64,000 nt of DNA from Clostridia bacterium (GCA_017517815.1 JAFWYA010000030.1:3896-67895); one strand, 5' to 3'; positions 1 through 8,125 are shown, counted from the first letter of the stretch. Translations and numbers: made by a program. Notes: generated by a model from the sequence alone, not told the origin.

Positions 1-699
1 GGCAATCAAAAACTCAGAGACAAGCTGCTGTGCCATTTGACGGGCGTGATAGCGCTTTCCGGTCAGAACAGGGATTATCTGGTCAATGCCGGCGTGGTGC
101 CCAACGAAAAGGTGATCATACTCCCTAGCGGTTACAGAAGAGACAGGATTTATCAGAGGGACAAACTACAGGCAAGAAAAAAGCTAGGCTTGCCAGAAGA
201 CAAGTTTATTGTGGGTTTCTGCGGTAGCTATGACGTACGCAAGGGCGTTTTGAGGCTGGAAAAAGCAGTCGACATGATCGAAGATCCGGATGTATGCCTT
301 GCGGCAGTAGGCAGGGGTACCTGCATGCCCACCAGTCCCAAGTGCGTGTGGACGGGCACCATCAACCATGAGGAACTGGCATGGTTCTATAGTGCGGTGG
401 ACGTATTTGCCTTCCCAACCTACAATGAAGGATGCTGCACGGCTATCGTCGAAGCCATTGCATGCGGCTGCCCCATCATTTCGTCCGACAGGCCGTTCAA
501 CTACGAAATTTGTAACCCTACCAATTCTATTTTGATCGATCCGGATGACATTGAGGCGATGAAAAACAGCATTCTGCTGTTGAAGAACAACCCTGAACTG
601 CGGCAGTCTCTTTCAGAGGGCAGCCTGCAGATGAGCCAGAGCCTCAGCCTTGACGAAAAGGCCCAAAGAGCGATTGAATTTATGAACAGAGCATGCTGA
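1..699 (+). CDS. Glycosyltransferase family 4, C-terminal part (5' end outside window)
   Basis: The reading frame is open from base 1, so the gene begins upstream; the visible 232 residues are the C-terminal, nucleotide-sugar-binding half of a GT-B glycosyltransferase. Visible signs are a GSYDVRKG stretch at the start of the donor domain and the retaining-GT4 pattern E-G-x6-E (EGCCTAIVEAIACGCPI). It probably transfers a sugar to a lipid-linked surface polysaccharide intermediate on the cytoplasmic face. It lies 17 bp upstream of a pyruvyl transferase, on the same strand as the next three genes, so it likely belongs to one polysaccharide operon. Donor and acceptor cannot be read from sequence. 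Confidence 0.85.
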   Translation, partial: GNQKLRDKLLCHLTGVIALSGQNRDYLVNAGVVPNEKVIILPSGYRRDRIYQRDKLQARKKLGLPEDKFIVGFCGSYDVRKGVLRLEKAVDMIEDPDVCLAAVGRGTCMPTSPKCVWTGTINHEELAWFYSAVDVFAFPTYNEGCCTAIVEAIACGCPIISSDRPFNYEICNPTNSILIDPDDIEAMKNSILLLKNNPELRQSLSEGSLQMSQSLSLDEKAQRAIEFMNRAC

Positions 700-716
700 A
701 AGGGTAGGGTGCTGTT

Positions 717-1880
717 ATGAAAAAAGTTGGCTTGGCGGTATGTTATGATACAAAGAATTTTGGAAGCCAACTGCAGGTGTTGGCGACAGTAAAAAAAGTT
801 GAAGACCTCGGGTGTGAGGCTGAGATAATTAGGTACAAAAAAAAGCTTACGCCTCAATTTGTGCGGCAGACCCTTCCCCGGCTATTTAATATATCTTTTG
901 TCGCGTCCAAACTTCGAAGCAAGGTACAAGCGAAAAAAATGGCCAAATATCCGGCGTATGTCAAGCTGATCAAAGTGCGCAACACGCGGTTCAGCCAGTT
1001 TGTCAAAACCCATTTTGACTGCCTTTCGCCAGTTTATGCAGGATGGGAAACGCTTGTAAAAGAAACGCGTAAAAACTACGACATGTTTCTTTGCGGAAGC
1101 GACCAACTGTGGCTTCCAAACAATCTGGGCAGCCATTTTTATACGCTGGAGTTTGCGCCTGACGACAAAAAGAAGGTTTCATACGCGACCAGCTTTGGCG
1201 TAAGCTGTATCCCCTCTTTCCAGAAAAAACGCACAGCCAGGTACCTACAAAGGTTTGATGCGCTCAGCACAAGAGAACTTGCCGGCGCGAAGATCATCAG
1301 GGAACTGACGGGGATCGCCGCCAAAGTTGTGTGCGACCCGACGATGCTTCTTACCCCAGAAGATTGGGCGGAGGTCATTTGCGAGAAAAAACTGATCGAA
1401 AAACCGTATGTTTTCTGCTATTTTCTGGGCTCCAATACCGAGCACCGGCTTGCAGCGGAAAGGCTGAAGCAGGAATTGGGGCTGGAACTGGTATCCTGCC
1501 CGTTTTTGGATTCCTTTGCTGAATGCGATTTGACCTTCGCCGATGAAAAACTGTTTGATGTGGATGCTGCCGACTTTGTGAACCTGATCCGAAATGCCGA
1601 ATATGTACTCACCGATTCCTTCCATGGAACGGTTTTCAGTATTCTGCATCAAAAAAAGTTTTTGACGTTCAACCGCTTTGGCAATGAAGCCAATTCCCGC
1701 AACAGCAGAATTGACAGTCTGTGCGAACTGCTGAAGCTGCAGGAAAGGCGCTATGATGGCAGTGTGGAAAAGCTATTCGACGAAATTGATTATGAAATGG
1801 TTGGACGGGAACTGGACGCTTTGCGGGAGGCGTCCATCTGCTATCTGCGCGATGCGCTTGAACTGGTGAAAGAATCATGA
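717..1880 (+). CDS. Polysaccharide pyruvyl transferase family protein
   Basis: A 387-residue protein of the polysaccharide pyruvyl transferase family (CsaB/WcaK-like, PF04230). These enzymes add ketal pyruvate from phosphoenolpyruvate to sugars of exopolysaccharides or wall polymers. Visible family hallmarks are MFLCGSDQLW near residue 120, a YATSFG stretch near 155 and FHGTVFSILHQ near 300 that forms the C-terminal domain. The stop overlaps the ATG of the following iron-sulfur gene by 4 bp (ATGA), so the two are translationally coupled, a pairing common in Clostridia and Bacteroidetes polysaccharide loci. The sugar acceptor is unknown. Confidence 0.85.
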   Translation: MKKVGLAVCYDTKNFGSQLQVLATVKKVEDLGCEAEIIRYKKKLTPQFVRQTLPRLFNISFVASKLRSKVQAKKMAKYPAYVKLIKVRNTRFSQFVKTHFDCLSPVYAGWETLVKETRKNYDMFLCGSDQLWLPNNLGSHFYTLEFAPDDKKKVSYATSFGVSCIPSFQKKRTARYLQRFDALSTRELAGAKIIRELTGIAAKVVCDPTMLLTPEDWAEVICEKKLIEKPYVFCYFLGSNTEHRLAAERLKQELGLELVSCPFLDSFAECDLTFADEKLFDVDAADFVNLIRNAEYVLTDSFHGTVFSILHQKKFLTFNRFGNEANSRNSRIDSLCELLKLQERRYDGSVEKLFDEIDYEMVGRELDALREASICYLRDALELVKES

Positions 1881-3076
1881 TTGAAATAGGCAACAAGGTG
1901 GATTGCTGCGGCTGCACGGCATGTGCCAGTGTGTGCCCTAAACAGTGTATCGTTATGAAGCCGGACGAAGAGGGTTTTTTATACCCGGAGGTCAATAAGG
2001 CAGAATGCGTTGGCTGTGAACTGTGTGTGAAAAGCTGCCCGGTGATTAACCACCGTCCGTCGAATGAAGATGTGCAAGGTACTTATGCGGTGCGTGCTAT
2101 GGATGAAGCTGCCGTGAAGGACAGTACATCCGGAGGAGTATTCACACCGCTGGCAATGATGGTGCTGCAAAAGGGCGGAGTGATTTGTGCTGCGGGGTAT
2201 GATGTAAATTTTCAGGTAGTCCATCAGTTCATCGACGGACAAAAGTCATGGCATGCTGATGACTTAAAACGTTTTCGCGGTTCGAAGTATGTGCAGAGCA
2301 ACCTGAAGGACTGTTATTCCCATATTCGTACACTGCTGACGGAGGGGCGTGAGGTATGTTTCGTGGGGACCCCATGTCAGGTGTATGGACTGAAACATTT
2401 TTTGCAAAAAGAATATGCTGGCTTGCTGACAGTCGATCTGGTGTGTCACGGTGTACCTTCACCCGAAATGTGGGCTCAGTATCTGGAATATCAAAAACAG
2501 AAGTACCGCGCTGAAATCCAGTCTGTATGCTTTCGCAGCAAACGCTATGGATATCACAGCGGAGGCTTTATGAAGATAGGTTTTTCCAATGGAAAAACCT
2601 ATCTGGCCAGTGCAAGAATCGACCCAATGTTAAAATGTTTTTTTGCAGAAATAGCATCACGACCTATTTGCTATCAGTGTCCGTTTAAACAGAAAAAGCA
2701 TTGCAGCGATCTGACGATTTATGATTGTTGGAGTTACGGCATGCTTACAAATAAAAAGGATGACGATCTGGGCTATACCAATGTAATGGTACAGTCTTTC
2801 AAAGGCGGCCAAACATTGCAGGCAATGTCGTCAAGCGTAACGATCATCCCGGTGGATACTGCAGCTGCTATCGATAATAACGGGTCTATGGTGGAAAATT
2901 GCCCGCAGGCGCATTCGAAGAGGCCGGTGTTTTATCAGGACATATGTTCGGAGGAACTCGGGGCGCATGTGCAGCAGTTTTTACCGGTTACGTGGAAGGA
3001 TTATGCCATTGAATATGGCAAAAGACTCATTTACCAGTTCCCGTTTCTCCGTAGTATTCGCCAACTAGTCAAATGA
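1877..3076 (+). CDS. Coenzyme F420 hydrogenase/dehydrogenase beta-subunit family iron-sulfur protein
   Basis: A 399-residue protein with an N-terminal double 4Fe-4S ferredoxin domain. Cluster cysteines are at 10/11, 13, 16 and 20, and at 44, 47, 50 and 54, each set ending in Cys-Pro. It is followed by the FrhB/FdhB-type N- and C-terminal domains; VCFVGTPCQ and LVCHGVPSP are typical of the family. Members found in polysaccharide clusters have no proven F420 role here and are generally taken to be redox partners or modifiers of the adjacent pyruvyl transferase product. The 4-bp overlap with that gene supports a joint function. The precise reaction is unknown. Confidence 0.85.
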   Translation: MIEIGNKVDCCGCTACASVCPKQCIVMKPDEEGFLYPEVNKAECVGCELCVKSCPVINHRPSNEDVQGTYAVRAMDEAAVKDSTSGGVFTPLAMMVLQKGGVICAAGYDVNFQVVHQFIDGQKSWHADDLKRFRGSKYVQSNLKDCYSHIRTLLTEGREVCFVGTPCQVYGLKHFLQKEYAGLLTVDLVCHGVPSPEMWAQYLEYQKQKYRAEIQSVCFRSKRYGYHSGGFMKIGFSNGKTYLASARIDPMLKCFFAEIASRPICYQCPFKQKKHCSDLTIYDCWSYGMLTNKKDDDLGYTNVMVQSFKGGQTLQAMSSSVTIIPVDTAAAIDNNGSMVENCPQAHSKRPVFYQDICSEELGAHVQQFLPVTWKDYAIEYGKRLIYQFPFLRSIRQLVK

Positions 3077-3116
3077 AAACTGTTGTCAGTGAAGAAAAAA
3101 CAGGTAGAAGAGAAGT

Positions 3117-4568
3117 ATGAAAAAACCGGGAGTCAAAAAGAATTTCGGATATAACATGGTCTATCAGATCTTTCTGATGATTCTGCCGTTGGTTACCACG
3201 CCGTATATTGCGCGCGTACTTGGTGCAGAGGGTGTGGGAATTTATTCGTACACCTATTCTATTGCACACTATTTTGCGTTGTTTGGCATTTTGGGTACAG
3301 ACAATTACGGCAACAACTGCATCGCCAAAATCAGGGATGACACACAAAAGCGCAACACTGTTTTTTCGGAAATTTATTCCATGCAACTGATTATTTCACT
3401 GACGGCAGCAGCAGCGTACTTGGTGTATGCACTGTTTTGGGCGCAGCATAGGCAGTATGCGCTGATTCAGGGATTGTATGTACTGACGGCCGTTGTAGAC
3501 GTCAGCTGGCTGTTTTGCGGTATGGAGGATTTCCGCCTGACGGTCACAAAGCAGATTTCCATCAAAGTATTTACGCTGGCAGCGATCTTTGTATTTGTGA
3601 GAACATCAGCCGATTTGTGGAAGTATATTGCTATTCTCAGCGGTGGTCAACTGCTGGCACAAATGAGCATGTGCTTTTTTGTAAGGCGTTATGTGCGGTT
3701 TGCTTTCAGTGGAATTCGAAGGGCGCTGCCACACTTGAAGGAAATAGTTATTTTGTTCATCCCGGTCGTGGCTACTAGCGTGTACCGCATTATGGATAAG
3801 GTGATGTTGGGTGCCATGAGTTCCATGGCACAGGTGGGTTACTACGAAGGGGCCGAAAAACTGATTAACGTATGCCTTTGCGTAATTGGATCGTTTGGCG
3901 CGGTGATGATGCCACGCATGTCCAATCTGTTTGGTCAGGGCAAAAAAGAGGAGTGCATGGACCTTTTTGTGCGTTCAATGGAAATTGCGCTGTTTATAGG
4001 CTTTGCCATTACGTTTGGTATTTCGTCTGTTGCAGATGTTTTTGTGCCTGTTTTTTACGGTTCAGGCTATGAGCAGAGCATTGGCATTACAGTACTGCTT
4101 TCAGTTACGGTGCCGTTTATTACCTGGGCATGTATTGTGCGTATGCTGTATTTGCTTCCAGCACAGAGAAACCGCGTATATATCCAGTCAGTCTTTACGG
4201 GTGCAGCTGCCAACGTGATTGTTAATGCCCTGCTCATCCCCCAATATGGCGCGGTAGGCGCAGCCGTGGGCACGATCTGTGCGGAAACATTGGTGGCGGT
4301 ATCGCAGACAATGATGGTGAATAAGGAATTGGATATTGTCAAATGTCTGCGGAAAAGCCTTCCATTTCTTTTGTTTGGCATACTGATGTGGGGAGCGGTG
4401 AAGCTTATTCCTGCATCGTTGGGATCGGTGGGCCTGACACTGACAGTCAAAATCAGCGTAGGAGCGGCGATGTATCTCGCATGTTCGGGCTTGTATTTTA
4501 TTGCAACCAAAAATCAGTTGGCAATGGGATTTATATGGCAAATCAGAAACAAAATCCGTCACAAATGA
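3117..4568 (+). CDS. Wzx-type oligosaccharide flippase (MOP superfamily)
   Basis: A 483-residue, strongly hydrophobic protein with about 12-14 predicted membrane spans. The N-terminal signature is VKKNFGYNMVYQIFLMILPL followed by TPYIARVLG, typical of polysaccharide-biosynthesis (RfbX/Wzx) flippases. It would move undecaprenyl-linked repeat units across the membrane for the locus that begins upstream. The gene starts 40 bp after the iron-sulfur gene, with GTAGAAGAGAAGT just before the ATG. Downstream lies only a broken acyltransferase, so this is the last intact gene of the left polysaccharide locus. Confidence 0.88.
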   Translation: MKKPGVKKNFGYNMVYQIFLMILPLVTTPYIARVLGAEGVGIYSYTYSIAHYFALFGILGTDNYGNNCIAKIRDDTQKRNTVFSEIYSMQLIISLTAAAAYLVYALFWAQHRQYALIQGLYVLTAVVDVSWLFCGMEDFRLTVTKQISIKVFTLAAIFVFVRTSADLWKYIAILSGGQLLAQMSMCFFVRRYVRFAFSGIRRALPHLKEIVILFIPVVATSVYRIMDKVMLGAMSSMAQVGYYEGAEKLINVCLCVIGSFGAVMMPRMSNLFGQGKKEECMDLFVRSMEIALFIGFAITFGISSVADVFVPVFYGSGYEQSIGITVLLSVTVPFITWACIVRMLYLLPAQRNRVYIQSVFTGAAANVIVNALLIPQYGAVGAAVGTICAETLVAVSQTMMVNKELDIVKCLRKSLPFLLFGILMWGAVKLIPASLGSVGLTLTVKISVGAAMYLACSGLYFIATKNQLAMGFIWQIRNKIRHK

Positions 4569-4715
4569 TGATCGGCGCATGGCTTATTCGTGAAGAGAGT
4601 ATGGCGACACATAGTCATTTTGATTTCAAATGAAAAGATAGCACAGATAAATGAAATTCTTTTTTTCGGCACACCACATGGACAAACTTTTATGTAGGGG
4701 ACTGTAATTGCATGT

Positions 4716-5183
4716 TTGGAGAAAAGTCATTTTGAACAAGTTTTAAAGAGGAAGAATACGCACCTTTTGATTCTGACGCTTTTGGGCAATAGCGGCTTGC
4801 AATACATGGATCATGATTTGCGTTATAGCATGATATTAACATTTGCAAATATTCTTGTGAGCATAAGCGTTGCAATGTACAGATGTAATATTGTTGTGTC
4901 CGAAAAAGTACAGCATTACGGTTCTTCGCTGAAATTTTTTGCAGGTATATCATATCCGCTGTATCTGTTACATAAAAAGATTGGATATTTCATTATTCGG
5001 ATGCTGGAAAACGCAGGTATGGTTAATGAGGTCGTTATTCTTGTGCCGTTTTTTATTGTCATTGTTCTCGCATGGTTGATTTACCGGTTCGTTGAAATTC
5101 CTATGACCAAAGTTGGTTTGAGAGCAAGCGAAAAATATATTCTTTGTGTGTTATGTAAAAAGCCGATTTCACAGAATGAATGA
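4716..5183 (+). pseudogene. Remnant of an acyltransferase-3 (OafA/YrhL-like) membrane protein
   Basis: The 155 residues resemble only the last third of a polysaccharide O-acyltransferase of the acyltransferase-3 family. It has hydrophobic spans, the SYPLYLLHKKIGY stretch that normally sits in the penultimate helices, and the final ...VEIPMTK end that closes such proteins. The catalytic N-terminal part (about 200 residues with the conserved His/Arg) is absent, and the only upstream start is a TTG without a convincing ribosome-binding site. I read it as the truncated last gene of the polysaccharide locus, cut at the border with the tRNA-scar region. An alternative is a short unrelated membrane protein. 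Confidence 0.6.
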
Positions 5184-5319
5184 CAAGAAAACACGATTAC
5201 AGATTATTTATTAAACAGCCCCAAAGACGTTTGTGTTTTTCTGCAAAGTCCATGTTCATTTATACCGGGTCTGAGAAATTCGCCCTTCGGAAATCCCCCC
5301 CGCCATCTCAAACAGATTT

Positions 5320-5364
5320 TTGGTAAGGATGAGGTCACCGGTTCAAAGCCGCACATCAGACCCA
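5320..5364 (+). pseudogene. 3' half of a tRNA-Thr(GGU) gene (attachment-site-like scar)
   Basis: The sequence reads as anticodon loop TTGGTAA (anticodon GGT), stem GGATG, variable AGGTC, T-arm ACCGG-TTCAAAG-CCGCA, then a decayed acceptor strand ending in CCA. It matches a bacterial tRNA-Thr(GGU) 3' half almost base for base up to the T-loop, after which the T-stem and acceptor no longer pair. No 5' half (D-arm, acceptor 5' strand) exists upstream, so it is not a functional tRNA. Such 3' halves are what integrases leave when elements insert in tRNA genes. Confidence 0.75.
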
Positions 5365-5365
5365 T

Positions 5366-5397
5366 AAACCCGACTTGTGTAATGCAAGTCGGGTTTT
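5366..5397 (+). terminator. Hairpin terminator, copy 1, downstream of the tRNA-Thr remnant
   Basis: Arms AAACCCGACTTG and CAAGTCGGGTTT flank a 7-nt loop and are followed by a T-run. This is a typical intrinsic terminator of a tRNA gene. The same hairpin, slightly mutated, follows the second tRNA-Thr remnant about 1.46 kb to the right, so the tRNA end and its terminator were duplicated together. Confidence 0.8.
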
Positions 5398-5452
5398 CAT
5401 ATTTCTTTTCAAAAAGCCTATAATATGACAAACTGATTGTAAGGTGAGCAAT

Positions 5453-5725
5453 ATGATGTATCCATTTTTAACCCTAAATGATGAAACCGAAATTGTTCAT
5501 TCCGAGATGCGTGAAGATGAGACGGTTAAGGTATATATTGAAAAACCTGATGCTGAAGATGGCTTCCACCACGCCATTTGTATTTTGCCGGAGTACCAGT
5601 GGATCGAAAACCATGGTTTTACTGATGCAGAAATTGAACGTTTTATGGAAGTCCTACAATCGACGGCCCATTTGATTTTGGAGTTTTCCAAGGATGGAGG
5701 CTTCGAAAATGCCGCAAGTTTTTAA
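5453..5725 (+). CDS. Small conserved hypothetical protein paired with a DUF4160 gene
   Basis: A 90-residue acidic soluble protein (starts MMYPFLTLNDETEIVHSEM). I recognise the type as a conserved hypothetical often encoded just before DUF4160 proteins in Firmicutes, but no biochemical function is known to me. The start chosen is ATG 5453, 4 nt after AAGGTGAG; a GTG at 5444 is possible. Its 3' end overlaps the DUF4160 reading frame by 17 bp, suggesting a two-gene module, perhaps toxin/antitoxin-like (inference). It lies inside the segment bracketed by the two tRNA-Thr scars and is AT-richer than the surrounding core genes. Confidence 0.6.
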   Translation: MMYPFLTLNDETEIVHSEMREDETVKVYIEKPDAEDGFHHAICILPEYQWIENHGFTDAEIERFMEVLQSTAHLILEFSKDGGFENAASF

Positions 5726-5980
5726 AATTGGTTCCTATTGGGTTTACTTCTGGACTAATGAAAACAAACCGCTGGAACCAGTACATATTCATATTTGAGA
5801 AGGGGCTCCTATGCAAAACGCCACGAAGATATGGATTACAAAAGCAGGCAAATGCTACCTGTGTCATAACAAATCCAATATTCCTGAACGTGCTTTGCGA
5901 AATATGATGAAAATTATCGAAGCCCGGAAGTGCTGCAGCTTTGGTATGACTTTTTTGGCGAAGCAAACTTTTTCTGTTGA
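5709..5980 (+). pseudogene. DUF4160 family gene, broken by a stop codon and a frameshift
   Basis: Starting at ATG 5709 the frame gives MPQVFKIGSYWVYFWTNEN...VHIHI, the typical DUF4160 opening. It then meets an in-frame TGA at 5796-5798, where family members usually carry Ser. The same frame continues with EGAPMQNATKIWITKAGKC and IPERALRNMMKIIEAR, the conserved middle. A frameshift near 5925-5930 then moves the ending (LWYDFFGEANFFC, stop 5978-5980) into another frame. Two independent lesions indicate a pseudogene rather than a sequencing slip or recoding. Its partner gene upstream is intact. Confidence 0.75.
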
Positions 5981-6053
5981 GTTGTCTGCACTTCTATTGC
6001 ATGTTTGAAATGCAGACTTCTCATTTTTGAGTGAATCACACACGAGGAAAGAG

Positions 6054-6785
6054 ATGAAGTTATTTTTAACCAGTGAAATAGGCGCAACGACTAAAATCAA
6101 TGGAAAGCGCTGCACAGGAAAAATTGATAACCGGTATGGGTTTCTGGACTTGTTAAGAATACATCTGCACCGGACAGAACGGATGATATATATATCCGCT
6201 TATGCCGAAGATCAACTGCGCATAACAGAGTGGTTTTCCAACACGATAGAAGCTTTAAAAAATGAAAGCATTTTTTTCAAAGAAAACATTTTGATAAACG
6301 GAAAAAATGCGCATCTTCTCAAAAGATTGTTGACGGATACGGATGTCGTTTTTCTTTCGGGCGGACATTTGCCGACACAAAATTCTTTTTTTGCAGATAT
6401 TTGTTTGGGCGGATTGCTGAAAAACTATGATGGCATTATCATTGCACAGAGTGCAGGCAGTATGAATTGCGCATCAACCGTCTATGTTTGCCCGGAAATT
6501 CCTGGCGAAGCAACGGATCCCGAGTTCCGCAGATTTCGTTCCGGACTTGGCTTGACAGACCTTCACGTGATTCCTCATTACAATAAGAACAGGCACATGC
6601 TGCTTGACGGCATGAAATTTTATGAGGATGTTATTGCCCCGGATACATTTCGTGTTCCGCTCTACCTGCTTATGGATGGATCCTTCGTATACATAGAAGA
6701 TGATCACTCTCCTGTGCCATATGGCGACATATTCCGTTTTTATCGAGGCGAAATCAAACGGATTGGTCCTGATGAAACTTTTTAG
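6054..6785 (+). CDS. Peptidase S51 (dipeptidase E-like) family protein
   Basis: A 243-residue cytoplasmic protein with the class I glutamine-amidotransferase-like fold of S51 peptidases. VVFLSGGHLPTQN near residue 110 is followed by the nucleophile elbow IIAQSAGSMN (Ser in A-x-S-A-G-S) near 135 and a candidate histidine in DLHVIPHYN near 180. Family members cleave Asp-X dipeptides or are uncharacterised. ATG 6054 is preferred because GAGGAAAG lies just upstream; a TTG at 6027 would add nine residues. Its TAG stop lies inside the second tRNA-Thr remnant, so the gene end was set by the recombination junction. Likely acquired DNA. Confidence 0.75.
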   Translation: MKLFLTSEIGATTKINGKRCTGKIDNRYGFLDLLRIHLHRTERMIYISAYAEDQLRITEWFSNTIEALKNESIFFKENILINGKNAHLLKRLLTDTDVVFLSGGHLPTQNSFFADICLGGLLKNYDGIIIAQSAGSMNCASTVYVCPEIPGEATDPEFRRFRSGLGLTDLHVIPHYNKNRHMLLDGMKFYEDVIAPDTFRVPLYLLMDGSFVYIEDDHSPVPYGDIFRFYRGEIKRIGPDETF

Positions 6786-6827
6786 CAAGGATGAGATCGC
6801 CTGTTCAAATACGCATGTCATTCCCCA
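6782..6827 (+). pseudogene. Second, more decayed tRNA-Thr 3' half
   Basis: TTAGCAA-GGATG-AGATC-GCCTG-TTCAAAT and a terminal CCCCA align position by position with the tRNA-Thr(GGU) 3' half at 5320-5364, with the anticodon changed (GGT to AGC) and the T-stem unpaired. No tRNA 5' half precedes it; the upstream sequence is the end of the S51 peptidase gene. Together with the copy 1.46 kb to the left it brackets the accessory segment as a direct repeat. Confidence 0.65.
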
Positions 6828-6858
6828 AACCGGCTTGTGTTATGCAAGTCGGTTTTTG
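6828..6858 (+). terminator. Hairpin terminator, copy 2, downstream of the second tRNA-Thr remnant
   Basis: AAACCGGCTTG / CAAGTCGGTTTTT is the mutated duplicate of the terminator at 5366-5397, with the same loop and a longer T-run. It now serves as terminator for the S51 peptidase gene. Confidence 0.75.
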
Positions 6859-7022
6859 TGTTCTGATGTCGCTGAATGGAGCTGCTAGTCACGATAAGGA
6901 AACCTCTATCCACATACCTCCTTGTTCTTTCAGGCCTTTGTCTTTCCTTTTTCCGCAAAAAAGTCGGAAACACAGGATATTTTCACTTGTTTTTCGGATG
7001 GTGAACAGGGATGCATATCCTA

Positions 7023-7028
7023 TATAAT
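7023..7028 (+). promoter_or_regulatory. -10 element of the ABC importer operon
   Basis: A TATAAT hexamer lies 35 bp before the start codon of the binding-protein gene. No good -35 hexamer is found at 16-18 bp upstream, so the promoter may depend on an activator; the nearby two-component system is a candidate (inference). The remaining 6859-7022 stretch shows no gene. Confidence 0.45.
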
Positions 7029-7062
7029 GGAAACAACATAAAACTGAAAGGAGCTTATCCTT

Positions 7063-8070
7063 ATGAAAAAGCTCATCGCTCTGGTCCTGGCTATGATCCT
7101 GTGCCTGTCCTGCGTGCCCGCCATGGCCGAGGACGACACCCTGGTGCTGATCACCGCTACCGCTGCTGACAACCTGGACGTGGTCATTCCCGCCTTCGAA
7201 GCCGCCACCGGCATCAAGGTCGAGATCATCACTGCCGGCACCGGTGAAGTGTACAGCCGCATTCAGAACGAAACCAACAACCCCTCTGCCGACGTGACCT
7301 GGATCTCCGCCAGCTACGTCATGCGCGACACCAGCTACTTCACCCCCTACGTGTCTGTGAATGATGCCGACCTGCCCGAAGCGTTCCGTGCCGGCGAAGG
7401 CTACATCAACTTCACCAACTTCACCGTGCCCGTCATCCTGGTCAACAAGAATCTGGTCGACGTGGAAATCAAGGGCTACAAGGATCTGCTGGATCCCTCC
7501 CTGTTCGGCAAGATCGCCCATGGCGACTCCGCCTCCTCTTCTTCCGCCTACAATCACCTCGAAAACATGCTCTACTCCATCGGCAATGGCGACATGTTCG
7601 CTGAGGAAGCCTGGGAGTACGTTGAAGCGTTCCTCAAGCAGCTGGACGGCCGCATCGTCAACAGCTCCGGCACCATCTACAAGGGCACCGAGTCCGGCGA
7701 ATATGCCGTTGGCATGAGCTGGGATACCCCCGCGCTGGGCTACCTGGCTCAGGGCATCGACTACCTGGAAATGGTCACCATGGAAGAAGGCGCTCTGTGC
7801 TCTCCCAGCGGTGTTGCCATCATCAAGAACTGCAAGCATGAGGAAGCTGCCAAGAAGTTCGTTGACTTCATGACCAGCAAGGAATGCCAGTCTCTGCTGG
7901 GCACCCAGGTTCCCGGCGCCAACCCCCTGCGCACTGACGTGGAACTGGCTCCCTACAAGACCGGCCTGGCCGACATGAACGCCATGGTTATCAGCCCCGT
8001 GACCTCCAGCGAAAACAAGCCCCTGGTTCTGGAGCGTTATCAGGATCTGTACCTGGAAATCTTCGAATAA
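7063..8070 (+). CDS. ABC importer substrate-binding protein, ferric/AfuA type
   Basis: A 335-residue exported protein. A Sec signal peptide (MKKLIALVLAMILCLSCVPAMA) is followed by EDD and a class-2 periplasmic-binding fold of the iron(III)/AfuA-like family. The cysteine in the signal peptide does not form a good lipobox, so lipid anchoring is uncertain. The start has a strong AAAGGAG box. It is the first gene of an operon with an ATPase and a fused double permease, the arrangement of ferric-iron or 2-aminoethylphosphonate importers. Ligand identity cannot be decided; iron, phosphonate or thiamine-like ligands all fit the family. Confidence 0.85.
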   Translation: MKKLIALVLAMILCLSCVPAMAEDDTLVLITATAADNLDVVIPAFEAATGIKVEIITAGTGEVYSRIQNETNNPSADVTWISASYVMRDTSYFTPYVSVNDADLPEAFRAGEGYINFTNFTVPVILVNKNLVDVEIKGYKDLLDPSLFGKIAHGDSASSSSAYNHLENMLYSIGNGDMFAEEAWEYVEAFLKQLDGRIVNSSGTIYKGTESGEYAVGMSWDTPALGYLAQGIDYLEMVTMEEGALCSPSGVAIIKNCKHEEAAKKFVDFMTSKECQSLLGTQVPGANPLRTDVELAPYKTGLADMNAMVISPVTSSENKPLVLERYQDLYLEIFE

Positions 8071-8089
8071 TTTTTGAAGTGAATCCCGC

Positions 8090-8125
8090 GCAGAATCCCT
8101 CCCGTCTTCCCGGGAGGGATTCTGC
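8090..8125 (+). promoter_or_regulatory. Intercistronic hairpin after the binding-protein gene
   Basis: Two 15-bp perfectly complementary arms (GCAGAATCCCTCCCG / CGGGAGGGATTCTGC) enclose a 6-nt loop. No T-run follows, so it is more likely an mRNA-stabilising or processing hairpin than a terminator. It would let the binding protein be made in excess over the ATPase and permease downstream, as known for other ABC importers. Confidence 0.7.

Noticed and set aside
5270..5364. A complete tRNA using GGGTCTG/CAGACCC as acceptor stem around the tRNA-Thr remnant
   Set aside because: The apparent acceptor pairing leaves an impossible D-arm and T-arm spacing; only the 3' half matches tRNA-Thr.
5796..5798. 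Selenocysteine recoding of the in-frame TGA in the DUF4160 gene
   Set aside because: Family members have Ser here, no SECIS-like hairpin follows, and a separate frameshift further on shows that the gene is decaying.
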